The position numbers and the translations under genes are program-made. The notes under the pieces are model-generated. The model saw only the letters and a list, made by a program, of their open reading frames with translations. It was not told the origin of the DNA and did not search any database. A stretch of DNA of 64,000 nt from Rhopalosiphum padi (Eukaryota > Arthropoda > Insecta > Hemiptera > Aphididae): assembly GCF_020882245.1 (NCBI RefSeq), contig NC_083597.1, positions 80,702,152 to 80,766,151 on the forward strand. Reading direction: 5' to 3'. This document shows, piece by piece, positions 26,250 to 38,602 of the stretch; within the stretch, counting starts at the first letter, position 1; every line of letters starts with the position of its first letter.

Positions 26250-28100
26250 GGTTTTACGTATGAAATTAATTAGATACCAAAAGTTTCGTATGCAATACAG
26301 CTGAAATATAAAAATGAATCCTATAATATCACAAAGAGTTCTATAAAAAAACCATATGATCTATCATATTATTATAATATTTGTCATCCATGCAAACATC
26401 AATCGTCGTCATTTGTAGAAGACGATTAACCATTCTAATATTTTATTGAACAGTCGTCAAACAGTACATGACAAGTGCTCTCATTTTCATAAAAAATTTC
26501 AATAATTTCATTCTGAAGGGCAAAGAAGACGAATGAAGAAATAAGAGCTAGCTGTTTCTTCGGTGGCTGATGTGCACGTTTGAACTTTAATATGGCACAG
26601 CTTGATTTCGTCGAAAAGCGTCGAAGGATACTGACGTAGGTTAATTTTTCTATAATTTTAGGGTAGTAATAAATTTAGTTTTTATACTTTAAATAAATAT
26701 TTATTGACTTGTATAAGCTGCCACCCCGATTACTTAGACCTATATTTTATTTCCGATAGCCGGTAACCGGCGGGTTATTGTATACGACCCGTTTTAAATT
26801 CTTAAACGATGAAATCTTTTTTTTAATATTTTATTATTTTAAAGTTCTAGATAATATTTTTTTTCATAGTAAATTATTTAAGAATATACAATTTTTATTT
26901 TTGTCTGGTCCGCAAACTGTTTTTAATTTGTGAATATGGCATGAGAGTTCTAAAAGGTTAAAGTTAAAAAATAGCCAAGAATAAAATAAATTCGTCAATT
27001 ATACCTTGGATCCTGGACGTAGCACAATGAATGTATATTGATTTTAAAATTTTCTATCTGTTATGAATTCTTGTAGCAAATATGATATATTTAGTACTTT
27101 GGGTGGTTAGTAGTAAAATAAAATAAAAAATTTCAGATCTTGTCATAATATCGGAAAAACTGGAATCATTACGCTATATATATACTTGTATAATTTCGAC
27201 AAAATTAATTAATTTAATAAGTTTTAGTTCAAAAATTCTAATCATAGAATGTTGAAAATTTTACCAACTATCTACATTATGATTTCCTATACATTGTATA
27301 ATTATAAAAACATTTTAACAATTTGAAATAATTAATTTTTTTTTTTTTTTAAGCCGATATAAATTATTGATAGCAAATATGATTTAAAATTTAATACAAT
27401 GTTCCTCATCAGTCACTAAATTACTGCAATAAAAAATGTATAGTCACGATATTATATTTTTTTAAACGTTTAAAATCAAAATTTTTTTTAAATCTATACA
27501 ATTTTCAAATTATTTTTTCATCAGATATTTATATACATATATAATATTGTCTTTTTATATACAAATTTGATATAGTAATTCTCATTAGCTCTTTTAAATA
27601 TAACAAATATAAAAGGTTTATTGGAAAGTCACATTATTTTTTACGACTGAAGTTCAATATTTTATGACTTATTGAGTATTAATTTTTCATCCCCAAAAAA
27701 AACTATTTCTTGTAAAACGATTTTTATATTGTGTTATAGACTATAATACTATACATAGTTTAAAAACAAATAATCTTATACACCGATAACTTAAAGTCTT
27801 AACTAATTTTTTATGAGAGTATTTCTTATTTATGTTATTATTTTAAAAATATTTTCAAACTATATATATATATAAACAATGTTCTTTATTTTTTTATTAT
27901 TACAAATTTTTAAAATTTTTTAAATGTTCAAATTATTTTTTTCATTAGTATTCATATAAATATTTTCTTTTTATATCTACAATTTTAAAATGTTTTATAG
28001 GAATTCTCATTAGTTTTTTTAATGCAAAAACAAAAATAAAATGCTCACTGGAAACTTATATTATGACTGTTTGAAGTTCAATATTATATAATTTATAAAT
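26250..28100. repeat. Long direct repeat, copy B
   Basis: This ~1.85-kb stretch is closely matched by 28570-30160. Shared landmarks, in order, are GCACGTTTGAACTTTAATATG / ACTTTGAACTTTAATATG, CACAGCTTGATTTCG, GAAAAGCGTCGAAGGATACT, AAGCTGCCACCCCGATTACT, AATATCGGAAAAACTGGAAT and ACAATGTTCCTCATCAGTCA. A more diverged copy begins near 24780 (GAGACGATTGACG, TCTATAATTTTGGAG). Near 27880-28090 the tail of the unit is itself repeated, so duplication was nested. No copy keeps an ORF. Confidence 0.8.
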
Positions 28101-28569
28101 AAATTAATAAAATATGCGTCTACATCGATTACATCATCCGGGTAGCGGATTTTTCATAAAAATGAATATATTTGATTTTAAGTTTAAAAAGTAAATTGAT
28201 TAACTAAAGCATTGACTAGTGACTAGGTACTATTTGTTACAAGAAATCACAATAAACGAAATGTATGAATTTTTTCTATTATGATAGGTGTCTTCAGACA
28301 CAATATCTACAGACAGAGGTAATTGCATCTAATGTAATAGATAAGTAAGATAAGTTAAAACACTGCACGTGATTAGAATCAAAATAATGTAGAAATAATA
28401 ACTTAGAAACATAAAGATATAGATCATAATTCTTTTTTTTAAATACTTAAAAATATAATTATTTTTATTTAATTCACTATTTTCATAGATTAAATTAAAT
28501 AATTTGTTATCATCTTCATTAGAATAAAATATTAATACTTTGCAATATCTATAAAGATTTGGTCTAGTT

Positions 28570-30160
28570 TATATGTTTCAATTTTACGTATGTCAAAGAG
28601 CTAAAATATAATAATAAATCCTATAAAATCACAGAGTACTATAAAAAAAAAAAATTATAATATTTATCATCCGACATCCATGGCAAACGACAATCGTTGT
28701 CATTTGTAGAAGACGATTAACAATTCTAAAAATTTTATTGAACAGTCGTCAAACAACAGCCTTCAGTACATGACAAGTACTCTCATTTTCATAAAAAATT
28801 TCAATGATTTCATTCCGAAGCGTAAAGAAGACAAATGAAGAAATAAACTAGATATTTCTTAGGTGGCTGTGCACTTTGAACTTTAATATGACACAGCTTG
28901 ATTTCGCCGAAAAGCGTCGAAGGATACTTACGTAGGTTAATTTTCCTATAATTTTAGGGTAGTAATAAATTTAATTTTTATACTTTAAATAAATATTTAT
29001 TGACTTGTATAAGCTGCCACCCCGATTACTTAGAACTATATTTTATTTCCGATATCCGGCAACCGGCGGGTTATTGTATACGACCCGTTTTAAATTCTTA
29101 AACGATGAAATCTTTTTTTTAATATTTTATTATTTTAAAGTTCTAGATAATATTTTTTTCATAGTAAATAATTTAAGAATATAAAATTTTTATTTTTGTC
29201 TGGCTTGCAAACTGTTTTTAATTTGTGAATATGGCATGAGAGTTCTAAAAGTTTAAAGTTAAAAAATAGCCAAGAATAAAATAAATTCGTCAATTATACC
29301 TTGGAGGCTGGACGTAGCAATGAATCTATATAAATTTTAAAATTATTTAGTTTTTTTTTTTATCTGTTATGAATTCTTGTAGCAAATATGATATATTTAG
29401 TACTTTGGGTGGTTAATAGTAAAATAACATAAAAAATTTTAGATCTTGTCATAATATCGGAAAAACTGGAATCATTACGCTATATACTTGTATAATTTCG
29501 ACAAAATTAATTAATTTAATAAGTTTTAGTTCAAAAATTCTAATCATAGAATGTTGAAAATTTTACCATCTGTCTACATTACGATTTCCTATACATTGTA
29601 TAATTATAAAAACATTTTAACAATTTTAAATAATTAATTTTTTTTTTTTTAAGCCGATATAAATTATTGATAGCAAATATGATTTAAAATTTAATACAAT
29701 GTTCCTCATCAGTCACTAAATTACTGCAATAAAAAATGTATAGTCACGATATTATATTTTTATAAACGTTTAAAATCAAAATTTTGTTTAAATCTATACA
29801 ATTTTCAAATTATTTTTTCATCAGATATTTATATAATATTATCTTTTTATATACAAATTTAATATACTAATTCTCATTAGTTTTTTTGAACCTAAAACAA
29901 AAATAATATGTTTACCGGAAAGTCACATTATTTTTTATGACTATTTGAAGTTCAGTATTATACCTATAACTTATTAAATGTTTATTATACACCCACCCTA
30001 AAAATAAATATTTTTTCTCAAATAATTTTTATATTTTGTTATAGTTCAAAAACGAATAATCTTAGATACTTAAAACATTAATTAAATTCTTATGAGAGTA
30101 TTTCTTACAAATAGTATTTTTTCAAAATATTTTGAAATTATGTATATTTACGATATTTTG
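28570..30160. repeat. Long direct repeat, copy C
   Basis: The second close copy of the unit at 26250-28100, in the same orientation and offset by about 2.3 kb. Differences are mostly single bases and short indels, for example in T-runs. A short fourth piece (AGATCTTGCCATAATATCGG) lies at about 30470-30560. Confidence 0.8.
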
Positions 30161-30558
30161 TTATTATTTAAAACATTATTTGTAGGGACATAAAAGTTTT
30201 TTGTACATGTTATACTATACGTACACAATGACATTTTTTACATACGTAGATTAATCTTAAGATATTATTTATTCAAATTATTTTACGAAAGGGTTGTACC
30301 TATTAACTCAAAAGTATATAACAAGAATATAATACGGTATAAATTATATTTATTATTTATACAATATTATAATAATAATTATGATAAATGCAATGTTTTC
30401 GGAAAAAATGTAGCTTGTCAAACTTTACACCAAAAATAAATATTATAATAATTGGTCTAATTTGGGTAGTAAATAGTAAAATAAAACAAAAAATTTCAGA
30501 TCTTGCCATAATATCGGAAAAACAAAAAAACTGAAATAATTACGCTATATCATTGTAT

Positions 30559-31655
30559 AATGTCAACCCGGAGGACGATTGGCAGTATCATTAAGAAGCA
30601 CATCTGAATAACAAAAATAAATGTCGCAAGGCTGTGTTTGTTTAATAATATAATTTTTTGAACAGTACTACAGTATATTATGAATATTTACTTAAATTAT
30701 ATTTAATTTTTATGGTTTTTTTTCAAATAATATACTGTACTACGGTTTTAGGTGTTCTTTTTATTTTAATAATACGTTGATAAATTACTAATTTTTTCAA
30801 TTTTTTTTTTCTTATCACAAAGCTAGTTCGTCATTGTGTATGTTTAAATTTATATTTTTTTATAGTTATTGTGCTGTTTAACTTTCTTATAAAAGAGAGT
30901 GAGGAATTAAAAAGGTGGCCACCGAACAGAAAGTTAAACTACAATATACTATAATCTTTTTATTTCATGTTTACATTTTTAACTGATAAATTATGAATAT
31001 AAAATTTCAAATTAATTCAAATTCAAAAATAAAAGAACACCAACATAGATTTCTTAAACAATAACATTTTACTATAAATTTAAATTACATTTAATCAGCA
31101 CATTAGTTGAAGTTTTATAGGAACCGAATATTTGGCTGGATCATGGACTACCCACCGACGGAGAATTTGTCATTGAGCTGAAGGAAAATGTGTCAGCACT
31201 CGGCTTCGTTTCAACCCAGAGGAAGATTGGCAGCATCAATAAGAAGGTCATCATAATGTCAACTGTCCAAAGGATTGGTTTGTATTATATTATAATTTTT
31301 AGAATCGTAGTAGGTACAGTATACTATATATAAATATATAATATTTAATAGTGAAGAAGAATTTGTCACAAAACTGATGGAAAATGTGTCAGCACTCGGC
31401 TGTATTTCAACACGGAGGACGTCTAGCAGCAGCAAAAAGAAATTCAACTGATAATCAACTGTCCAAAGGATTTGTTCGTATCATATTATAACTTTTAGAA
31501 TCGTAGTAGGTACAGTATACTATATATAATTATATAATATTTATTAGTGAAGAAGAATTTGTCACAAAGCTGATGGGAAATGTGTCGGCACTCGGCTTCG
31601 TTTCAACCCGGAGGAAGATTGGCAGCATCAAAAAGAAGCTCATCTTAATTTAGTT
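30559..31655. repeat. 196-bp tandem repeat with a conserved open segment
   Basis: GAATTTGTCA starts at 31163, 31359 and 31555, giving an exact 196-bp period. A degenerate piece of the unit (CAACCCGGAGGACGATTGGC) lies at 30560-30600. In units 1 and 3 one frame reads EFV, then NVSALGFVST, then RKIGSI, with several amino-acid differences but no stop. Unit 2 keeps NVSALG and then diverges and stops. Between open segments is an AT-rich spacer containing GAATCGTAGTAGGTACAG. Confidence 0.75.
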
Positions 31656-31834
31656 GTCCCCCCTTTACGCATTAGCGCTCATCTCTCATCCACTCATCCA
31701 ACACATTGACTACGCCGGCCGGCAACACACATATATTATACACATTACCCGTTTTATATTATATAGTATTATTAATATCCACATAGTTTAAGTTATTGTA
31801 TATTTTTTTTATTATTTGAATGCATTCATATGAT

Positions 31835-32120
31835 CAGTGGCGTATTTAGGAATTTTATGATAAGGGCAACACATATTTTGCAGCCTCCCTCCCCATTAAA
31901 AAAAATTAAAAAACTTCTACGCCGCGCAATGGTGAAACTGTTAATACCATAGAATACCATGTTATATAAATACTATATAGTATTTTATACCTCTATGGCA
32001 ATGGCACACATTTGTTGTGAAAATTATTAATTATTGACGTCACTGCGCCAGTACTCATAAAGTACGAAATTCGCCGTTCTGGACAACTGGACCCAAAACC
32101 CCTACCTAAATACGCCCTTG
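31835..32120. mobile_element. hAT-type MITE (CAGTGGCGTATTTAGG)
   Basis: The left end CAGTGGCGTATTTAGG and right end, reverse-complemented, CAAGGGCGTATTTAGG match at 14 of 16 positions. The flanking octamers CATATGAT and CATATAAT agree at 7 of 8. The 286-bp element is non-coding. Confidence 0.8.
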
Positions 32121-32850
32121 CATATAATGCGTTCTCGCTTACGATGTGGATTAGGCCTACTGGGGACACCACAATAAAAAAAACGCGCCTCGTGTAATAC
32201 CTCATAAAGTTATTAAACAATACGGACAATGTTATTGTACGTCGTTTAATAATAAAGGTGGTGTGGAAAATTACCTAACACTGTTATTCTTATCTTATAG
32301 TTACTTTGCATACATTTTTTTTTTATTAAATACCAATTAAATAATTATTTATATCAAGAAACGAGAAATATTATAAACTTATAAATAAGTCTAATATAAA
32401 TTTAACATTAAAGGAATAAGTGGCCATACAATGCTTGTAAATAAGTATAGTCACCCTGTTAGGTTAATGGTTGGGTTTTAATGTACTTACCTATTATAAT
32501 AAATAGGTATTTGAGCAAGTTCTTTTAAAAATTATTTATAACTATAAGTTCTACATTAACATAATCGATAATTCATATATCGTGTAAATTAGAATATAAT
32601 GAAACGTTACTACTTATTTAAAACATCGAATCTAATATAATTAATGGAATTAGAGATTTTACTAACGCCATGTAACTTACTTATTGAGTTATACTTCATA
32701 CTATTTCATAATATTTTTAAAATTTAAATTGTTATTTAAGTATTTTTTTTTAGACAAGTTTTTTAAATTACTTCTGATTTCTGGATTTCTAAATGACGTG
32801 GGAGATTATAGTTAATATGGAATCTAAATTTTCTTTGAGGTTCTAAATGT

Positions 32851-32932
32851 CCAATGGGATCCAGTTGACGTATATGGATCTACTTGTCGCGGGATCTAGG
32901 TGATACGTAACCCGCCGGGACCATTCCCAATG
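32851..32932. repeat. Short GATCC-rich repeat, copy 2 (inverted)
   Basis: Reverse-complemented, this shares TCACCTAGATCCC, then CGACA, then TAGATCC and GGATCC with 23282-23367. It ends in CCAATGGGATCC and GGGACCATTCCCAATG. The two copies face each other across 9.5 kb. Confidence 0.6.
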
Positions 32933-33354
32933 TTCCATTTCTTATCACGCATGCGCTAATACAATATTTTGACAACATAGTTTCTTATCAATTATTTCTG
33001 TAATTATCTAAGTCATGATAAATAATAATTATTAATTACACGACATTCACATTTGTATTTCGTAAATAATAAAAACTATAAAATACATAACAGAAAAAGT
33101 TGTATACAATTATTTAATATATGCACAACTGCACAAGTCAATTTCATTAGCTCTAGCCCATGATATTTGTAACAAAATTATAATATATATGGTATTAGAA
33201 TTTTATTTTCAAGTTAATGTTAAAAACTAGATTTTTTATTATACCACTGTAAAAAATATTAGTCTTATACTCATATATTACATTACAAATACTGCACTAA
33301 AATATCTGCATTTTATTTCGAATTAGAGCTACTGATTTTTTAATTAGTTAACGT

Positions 33355-33387
33355 CACGATTAAAGATTAGGTATATCTTTAATCGTG
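33355..33387. repeat. Perfect 13-bp-arm hairpin upstream of XRCC1 (1 of 3)
   Basis: CACGATTAAAGAT (33355-33367) is the exact reverse complement of 33375-33387, with a 7-base loop. The same arm recurs at about 50043, where the second arm is degraded. Confidence 0.9.
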
Positions 33388-33406
33388 GTTAACGTACATA
33401 TGACCA

Positions 33407-33437
33407 TTGATTATAGAATAGACTATTCTATAATCAA
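33407..33437. repeat. Perfect 15-bp-arm hairpin upstream of XRCC1 (2 of 3)
   Basis: TTGATTATAGAATAG (33407-33421) is the exact reverse complement of 33423-33437, with a single central base. It lies 276 bp before the XRCC1 start codon. Confidence 0.9.
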
Positions 33438-33505
33438 CGATATGACATAATATTTTATATTTCAAATATAGCGCGGAACATATAGACCAATAAGATTATT
33501 ATTTT

Positions 33506-33533
33506 CATGATAAAGAAAATTTACTTTATCATG
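33506..33533. repeat. Perfect 10-bp-arm hairpin upstream of XRCC1 (3 of 3)
   Basis: CATGATAAAG (33506-33515) is the exact reverse complement of 33524-33533, with an 8-base loop. Confidence 0.85.
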
Positions 33534-33712
33534 GATAATACTATAGCAGTTAACTTTGGATTATAGAAGCGGGAAATGCGTGTTGTTTACTTGTATTTAA
33601 TAATTCTAAATTTTTTAATTTTTATCTATGCTGTTCAATATTTAATAAGTATTTATCTATCTATTAATTACTATACTTTATAATTAGTAGCTATTTTTCA
33701 ATAAAAAATATC

Positions 33713-36700
33713 ATGGGGCCGATTCCGATTGATCGTATTATAAGCATAAGCAGTGAAGATCAAGTAAATGTTTATTCACTAAATTAATATTTTTATTGAT
33801 CATTTTATGAGCTTGATGAATTATAATAAATAGGCACACAAAGCGGAAAACATACTTAACGTCTCAGATTCACATCAGACATGGCGTTGTAAACCAGGTG
33901 AAAAACAAGCTACGGTTATTCTTCAATTTTTAAAACCATCGGTCATTAGTTCCATTGACGTTGGAAATGATAATTCTGCTTTTGTAGAAATATTTGTAGG
34001 AAAATCTATGTCTGATGAATTTCAAGTAAATATTGCATAATCATGATTGATTTCACCTTACTTTAAATTTATTCTATAAACTTTACATTGTAGGTACTAT
34101 TGGTAACTTCTTCTTTGATGACATTGCATGAATGTAAAAATGGATTAAATGTAAATAAAGTCCGGTTTTTTGACACCGACCATCTATCTTTGGCATCTAA
34201 GGAATCATGGGATAGAGTAAAAATTGTGTGTACGCAACCATACATTAAACAGAGCAAATATGGTTTATCTTTTATAACATTTCATTCAAAAGATATAGAA
34301 CAAAAAGCACCTATCCTGTCACAATCTATTCAGCTAGGATCATTTACATTAAGAAATGATGATGAGTCTGATGACATTTCATCTGTCGGTCGATTATTTT
34401 CCAAGCGTAATGAAAATAAAGATGTTGTAAGGATGCCAGAATCCCCAGTTAATCGTTTACTTGCAATACATAAAAAAAACTTAGAAACAGGAAAACATAA
34501 AAATACAAATTCTACAAATATTAATATTCAAACACCTTTAATGAATCAAAAGATCTCCAAATCTCCAAAAGATTCTGTAAAACTAAAAAACATTGATTTA
34601 AATGTTAAAAAAACTGACACAATTACAATGGAAGCTGTTAAAAATAAAGGTAAAGTAATATTGTCCTTAAATAAAATTAAACTTAAACTTAAAATGTTAA
34701 ATTTTGTATTCTTAAGAAACTTATTTAAATAAAGACACTTCCGGGTATTTTATTTCTAATAGTTTAAAAAAAAATTAAAACTATTATATTTTATTATTGT
34801 TAGGTTATAGATGTGTTAAAACAATGTTTACATTTTGTAGTTGAGAAAATACGTTTGTTGGGTTGTTTTTCTTTAGATGCATTTAGATTGCGTATTATAA
34901 CTTAAACATATTATATTTATTATAATTAAATATGTATACATTTAAATAATTTTGAAAACAGACCAACTTAAAAAAAATTCATCCTGCATTTAAAAAACCA
35001 TAACTATTTTAATAGACATTTTTTTATAGCTTATAAATTTTTATTTTTATTTTTTTATTATTATATACAACTTAAATCAAAATGTATTCTTTTATCTATT
35101 AGAAAAGCATAGATAAATGTGACTACATGTTAGAACCCAACAATATAAATTAAGTGGACTGTATTTTTCTCAAGTCAGTCAATATGTCAACCATTTATTC
35201 GATCAATAAAGTACAACTTATTGAAAAATATTTCACTTTTTTTAAATAAATACCTCTGTTGCATTTTGAATGTTTACAAAATACTATACTATTGTATAAT
35301 TTGTATATGTACAATATATCGTTCAACATCAGAAGTTTTGAATATCTGTGAACTCATTTTTGTATTTTTACTTTTTAAATATTTTTTAATTAATCAACAA
35401 AGTAGAGATTATAACATCAATTAAAGGTAATTTGTTCATTGTTAAACATATATATTAAGATTACATTTATAAAATATTATGTTATAATACATTTTTGTAC
35501 AATATTCTATGTCACTCACATTGCCTTTTTTCCTAGGTTTTACAACTACTATAATAAGCACATAGTATATTTATGTTTTTTTTTTTTTTTAAGTTACTAA
35601 AAAGAAAGAATTAAGTCCATCATCTCTAAACTTGCAACCATCCAGAAAAAAAATTAAATTATTAAAAAATCCATTACCAGTAACAAAACCGTTCAGTGAA
35701 TTATTGAACAATGTTGTGTTTGTAATGAGTGGTTATGAAAATCCATATCGTAGTAACATTCGTTCAAAAGCTTTGGAAATGGGTGCCAGATACAAACATA
35801 ATTGGGATTTGTCTTGCACACATCTAATGTAAGTAATACAAATTAAATTAATAAATTCATTTTTAAGAGTCACTTAATTGAAACTAATTTTTTTAATCAT
35901 TATACATGTAAAACTAGATGTGCTTTTATAAATACTCCAAAATATAATGAATGCAAAAATCAAGGTACCTATCGTATAGTAAAAAGTGATTGGATTGATA
36001 AATGCTATTCCAATAAATGTCGATTTCCATGGAGAAGGTAATGTTAAAAATAAAATATATTCCATCAAAATGTTACTAAAACTAACTTATATTTTTAGGT
36101 ACGCTTTGGATAAATTGGAGCAAAATAAACCAGAGAGTGAAGATGAAATATGTGCATGTTCTGATTCGGTCCAAACTGATGATAGTGATGATGAATGGAA
36201 TAGCATTTCTGTAAAGTACTGCATTTAAACATTTTAACAGTACTATACAGTTTAAATTACTTAACCTATTTTTTTTTTTGTTATTAAAGGCCAATACCCT
36301 CAACATCACAAACAAATAATTCAGTAAATCAGAAAAATACAATATCACCATATGATTTAGATACTGACATTGATTCGGATTCAGATATTCCTAAAGATAT
36401 ATTAGTTGATGAAAGCAATGTACCATTGCCATTAATAGATGATATATTTCGTAATTGTTTATTTTATTTATCTTCCAGTTTAAATCCTTTGTTAAAACAA
36501 AAATGTAGTCGCTACATTATAGCACTTGAGGGGTAATTTATATACATCATAAAACAAATTAAATTTTACATATATGTATTTATTATTGTTTTTTTTTTTC
36601 GTGTAGAAAATTGAGTGAAAAAGATAAATGTCATTATATTGTTTCAACTGATGCAAATGATTTACAAGTAAGATATTATATTAATGTTTAAATTTTATAT

Positions 36701-36803
36701 CATTAATTTTTTAAAATATATATTTTTTCAGGTTAAGAATTCTGTAACTCCACAATGGATTTGGGATTGTTATGATGCAAGAAAAATACTTCCATTAAAA
36801 TAA
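33713..36803 (+). CDS. XRCC1: XRCC1 DNA single-strand-break repair scaffold
   Basis: XRCC1 organises base-excision and single-strand-break repair, binding DNA polymerase beta, PARP1 and DNA ligase III. Nine exons join in frame into 548 aa: 33713-33763, 33834-34025, 34094-34649, 35594-35828, 35918-36037, 36099-36215, 36290-36532, 36607-36667, 36732-36803. The N-terminal domain shows RIISISSEDQ, TWRCKPGEK, SIDVGNDNSAFVEIFVGKS, VLLVTSS and WDRVKIVCTQPY, as in the polymerase-beta-binding fold. BRCT1 (about residues 299-385) includes VFVMSGYENPYR, MGARY and SDWIDKCY. An acidic linker with SDSDSD-type runs follows, then BRCT2 (about 440-548) ending PQWIWDCYDARKILPLK. The protein is shorter than human (633 aa), mainly in the linkers. 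For exon 6, the donor at 36216 (GTACTG) keeps the frame; a nearer one at 36211 (GTAAAG) would cause a stop. Confidence 0.95.
34650..35593. other. XRCC1 intron 3, no recognised content
   Basis: A 944-bp AT-rich intron ending in a long T-run before AAG. The small open frame at 35221-35424 is AT-rich low-complexity sequence with no protein features. Confidence 0.7.
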
Positions 36804-37747
36804 ATATTGTCTTTCTATTACTAAAAAAAAAGATACTTAAAATTGTATTTATTTTTTATTTATAAGTATTTTAGAATAACAATTAATAAGCTATGTTTTA
36901 TTATAATGTAGTTTTTGTTGATTAGGAGCTCTGAAAATATTTAACTACTATTCTTAAGACAAGAAATGAATACATATCTAGGGAATGAATTTCATTGTTA
37001 ATGCATATTTTTAATCTGATTAATGGTGTGTATGATTTAGATAAATAAAATTTCTGATTAAATTAACCTGATTTTATTTACTGTTTTTATTTTTTTTTGT
37101 AGCTTTTTCAACAATTACATTTTTTTTTCTTTACATATTTCTACATATTTGGTCATAAATTATATTTTAGTTATTTTTGATTCATTCAGATTTTTTAATT
37201 AATTTTGAAGACTACAAAAATGTTCTACATATCTAAAGGCTAAACATTTTATGGAAATTATTAATTTAAAAAATAATTTTTTTGTAAATATTATTTATTT
37301 GTTCATAAGATTAAACATCTGGAAACCTGAAATATGCCCTTGTCAAATGTTAAATCAAAGAAGAATTGTTTATCTGTAAAAAATCATTGACTAAAAATAT
37401 AAAATAATATTAGAGATTTATTAAAAACTAAATTGTCTAAATCCCAAAGAACTATTGGACATCAATGATTTTACTAAGATAAAATATGTCCCCATTACAT
37501 CATTTATAAAAAAAATTGCAAAACCAAAACTTGTAAAAAAAAAACAAAGGGCTATAATTAATATTTTATGCAACAAGTTAAAATAAGACAATTTTTAATG
37601 AAATCAAAGTTATTATAAATTTAAAATTGTTTGTAAATACTATTAATCATTTTTTACAAAAATAATAAGTATGTATTAAGTTTTCTGATTAAACTATTTG
37701 AGCCAATAAAAGGTGTCCCGTGAGGATTTACCCATTGCGATATCTGT

Positions 37748-37914
37748 CGGGGGCGGATTACGCATAGGCAACCTCTAGGCTAGGCACGTGCCCAGGGCGC
37801 AACATCTTTCGGGGTCGCCGTAATTTTTCAGTATATTTATATTTATATTTTTATAATATAATAGTGTTGTAATTCCTTGCTTCCTTGGGGCGGAAAAATG
37901 GTAAGTCCGTCCCT
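37748..37914. mobile_element. Probable short MITE
   Basis: The left part GGGGGCGGATTACGCAT and right part, reverse-complemented, TAGGGACGGACTTACCAT are imperfect inverted repeats. Between them are the GC-rich blocks GGCTAGGCACGTGCCC and TTCGGGGTCGCC, unlike the AT-rich surroundings. No clear target duplication. Confidence 0.5.
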
Positions 37915-37986
37915 AAATATCTCCTGAAATAATGGAGATATCATAATTCTGTTTGTAGTTACTAGTTTGTATAATAAGATTCGTAG

Positions 37987-38013
37987 CATGATGTAGAGAA
38001 GATCTACATCGTG
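37987..38013. repeat. Hairpin CATGATGTAGA...TCTACATCGTG
   Basis: 11-bp arms with one mismatch and a 5-base loop. The arms nearly match the hairpin at 17464-17488, 20 kb away. Confidence 0.8.
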
Positions 38014-38278
38014 ATTCACAGAATACCACTATCACATTAAATAATTCGCAGTTTTTTTCGAAAGTAGAAAAAATCAGGAGATTAATGAAATTAAAATATT
38101 GAAACTTCAATATTTTCAGAAAAATTAACTCTACAAAATGGCTGTCTTTTTAAATAAGTAAATTAGGCAAAGAATATTACTATGAAGATTTCTATATCCG
38201 TGCTATGAAGTTAGGCAAGTTTTTTTGAAAATAATCAAATAGATAAAGTTATTTTATTTCGATAGCAATAGTTGGTAG

Positions 38279-38304
38279 CACGGACTAAGATATCTTAGTC
38301 CGTG
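38279..38304. repeat. Perfect 26-bp palindrome CACGGACTAAGAT/ATCTTAGTCCGTG
   Basis: Uninterrupted 13+13 bp dyad with no loop, located about 300 bp before the ZCCHC9 start codon. Confidence 0.92.
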
Positions 38305-38602
38305 GTTGGTAGTAATTTTTAAACTTATCATTTTTTGGACAAGTACTTATCACAGCAATCAACGATTTTTGATATTATTATCCTATATCGTATTATCGTA
38401 ATACGAGGGCACGTGAAATTCCTATTTACTACTTTGCCAGTGGCCACATTGTAGATTTGTAGCAGTAGCGACTACGCCGACTAGTTAATAGCGATGTAAA
38501 ATTTAACAGTAAGTTTTATATACATTCTTAAATCATTATTGTGTTTTAAGATTTTTATGATTTATTTACATACAAGAAGATACATTTTGCGGAATTTGAA
38601 AC

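Larger units (their letters stand above)
23100..33700. other. 10.6-kb gene-free block built from nested repeats
   Basis: Between URM1 and XRCC1 no gene is supported. The block holds a GATCC-rich repeat at each side, MITEs, three diverged copies of a long direct repeat (about 24.8, 26.3 and 28.6 kb), a partial fourth near 30.4 kb, and a 196-bp tandem repeat. These are entered separately where boundaries can be given. Confidence 0.75.
36804..38602. other. Intergenic region XRCC1-ZCCHC9
   Basis: Contains the XRCC1 3' end (AATAAA at 37044-37049), a probable MITE at about 37748-37914 and three short palindromes (37918-37944, 37987-38013, 38279-38304). The ZCCHC9 promoter must lie near its right end. 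No other coding sequence was found. Confidence 0.7.

Noticed and set aside
23282..32932. A single giant transposon spanning the repeat block
   Set aside because: No target duplication at its ends, no transposase, polymerase or integrase inside, and the two end repeats can be explained as independent small elements.
36211..36216. XRCC1 exon 6 donor at 36211
   Set aside because: It gives a stop soon after the next exon starts; the donor at 36216 keeps the frame into BRCT2.
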